Source of the DNA: Nanobdellota archaeon
GTDB taxonomy: Archaea > Nanobdellota > Nanobdellia > Woesearchaeales > JAUYGA01
Length of the DNA stretch: 5,649 bases
Direction: 5' to 3'
Assembly: GCA_030690755.1 (NCBI GenBank)
Contig: JAUYGA010000043.1
Span: forward strand, 1-5,649
This document shows, piece by piece, positions 5,578 through 5,649 of the stretch; within the stretch, counting starts at the first letter, position 1; each line of letters begins with the position of its first letter. The translations under genes were made by a program, and so were the position numbers. The notes under the pieces were generated by a model. It was not told the origin of the DNA and did no database searches. It saw nothing but the letters and a program-made list of their open reading frames with translations.

Positions 5578-5644
5578 TTGGATTTGTCACCCCCCCCTTT
5601 AAACCTTCAGGGCTTAAGGGGGTAAATGAAACTGACAAATCCGA
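5578..5644. repeat. Nested inverted repeat with a C8 tract at the right edge
   Basis: An outer perfect 10-bp stem, GGATTTGTCA (5580-5589) with TGACAAATCC (5633-5642), encloses a second hairpin: CCCCC (5593-5597) with GGGGG (5618-5622), continued by TTAA (5599-5602) with TTAA (5614-5617) and closed by CC-ttca-GG (5604-5611). A run of eight C (5590-5597) forms the left side. The arrangement resembles the subterminal hairpins of IS200/IS605-type elements, a structured RNA, or a MITE end. Sequence beyond the window is needed to tell, and no protein-coding signal is attached to it here. Confidence 0.5.
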
Positions 5645-5649
5645 TTTTG

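Noticed and set aside
5557..5625. A 22-codon plus-strand frame running through the C8 tract.
   Set aside because: It is too short, has no ribosome site and simply reads through the hairpin; its prolines come from the C run.
5633..5642. The right-edge hairpin was considered as a C/D box or H/ACA guide RNA because it contains CTGA and ACA.
   Set aside because: No RTGATGA C box is present and the ACA is not placed three bases from a 3' end after a second hairpin.
1..5649. Search for a CRISPR array or regularly spaced direct repeats.
   Set aside because: No repeat of about 24-40 bases recurs at regular spacing; the only recurrent units are the inverted repeats and the Ser-codon stretch.

Overview
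The window looks like a piece of an AT-rich archaeal chromosome. The evidence is an archaeal/eukaryotic-type prolyl-tRNA synthetase with the C-terminal zinc-binding tail, a GGTGA ribosome site matching the archaeal anti-Shine-Dalgarno, and two genes that appear to lack a leader and have TATA-like boxes 25-28 bases before their ATG. A secreted subtilase with a DUF5667-like helical region and an 'ITG' tail suggests a DPANN lineage such as Woesearchaeota or Pacearchaeota. That placement is an inference from family resemblance and not a result.

Layout. Bases 1-71 (minus) hold the first 23 codons of a protein that resembles an IS630-family transposase, with a TATA-like box behind it. Bases 164-353 hold a small non-coding element: perfect 16-bp terminal inverted repeats, a GC-rich foldable core and an 8-bp direct repeat on each side, which is the anatomy of a MITE. 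Bases 448-3081 (plus) encode a large secreted subtilisin-like serine protease of 877 residues: signal peptide, I9 propeptide, S8 catalytic domain, NEW3/CARDB-like beta domain, a linker crowded with N-glycosylation sequons, a DUF5667-like helical segment, a Lys/Glu/Pro stretch and a long Ser-rich stalk. Bases 3129-5117 (minus) encode a prolyl-tRNA synthetase fused at its N-terminus to an apparently intact YbaK/ProX editing domain. These two genes converge with only 47 bases between them.

The remaining 532 bases (5118-5649) hold no convincing gene. They contain a GC-rich foldable island (5184-5326), a doubtful 33-codon basic reading frame (5400-5501) and a nested hairpin with a C8 tract at the right edge (5578-5644).

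The two main genes do not obviously cooperate. One is a surface or extracellular protease; the other is a cytosolic translation enzyme that carries its own proofreading module. The strongest points of interest are the single-chain editing domain plus archaeal-type ProRS, the MITE-like element between divergent genes, the multi-domain protease architecture, and the two further structured non-coding islands.
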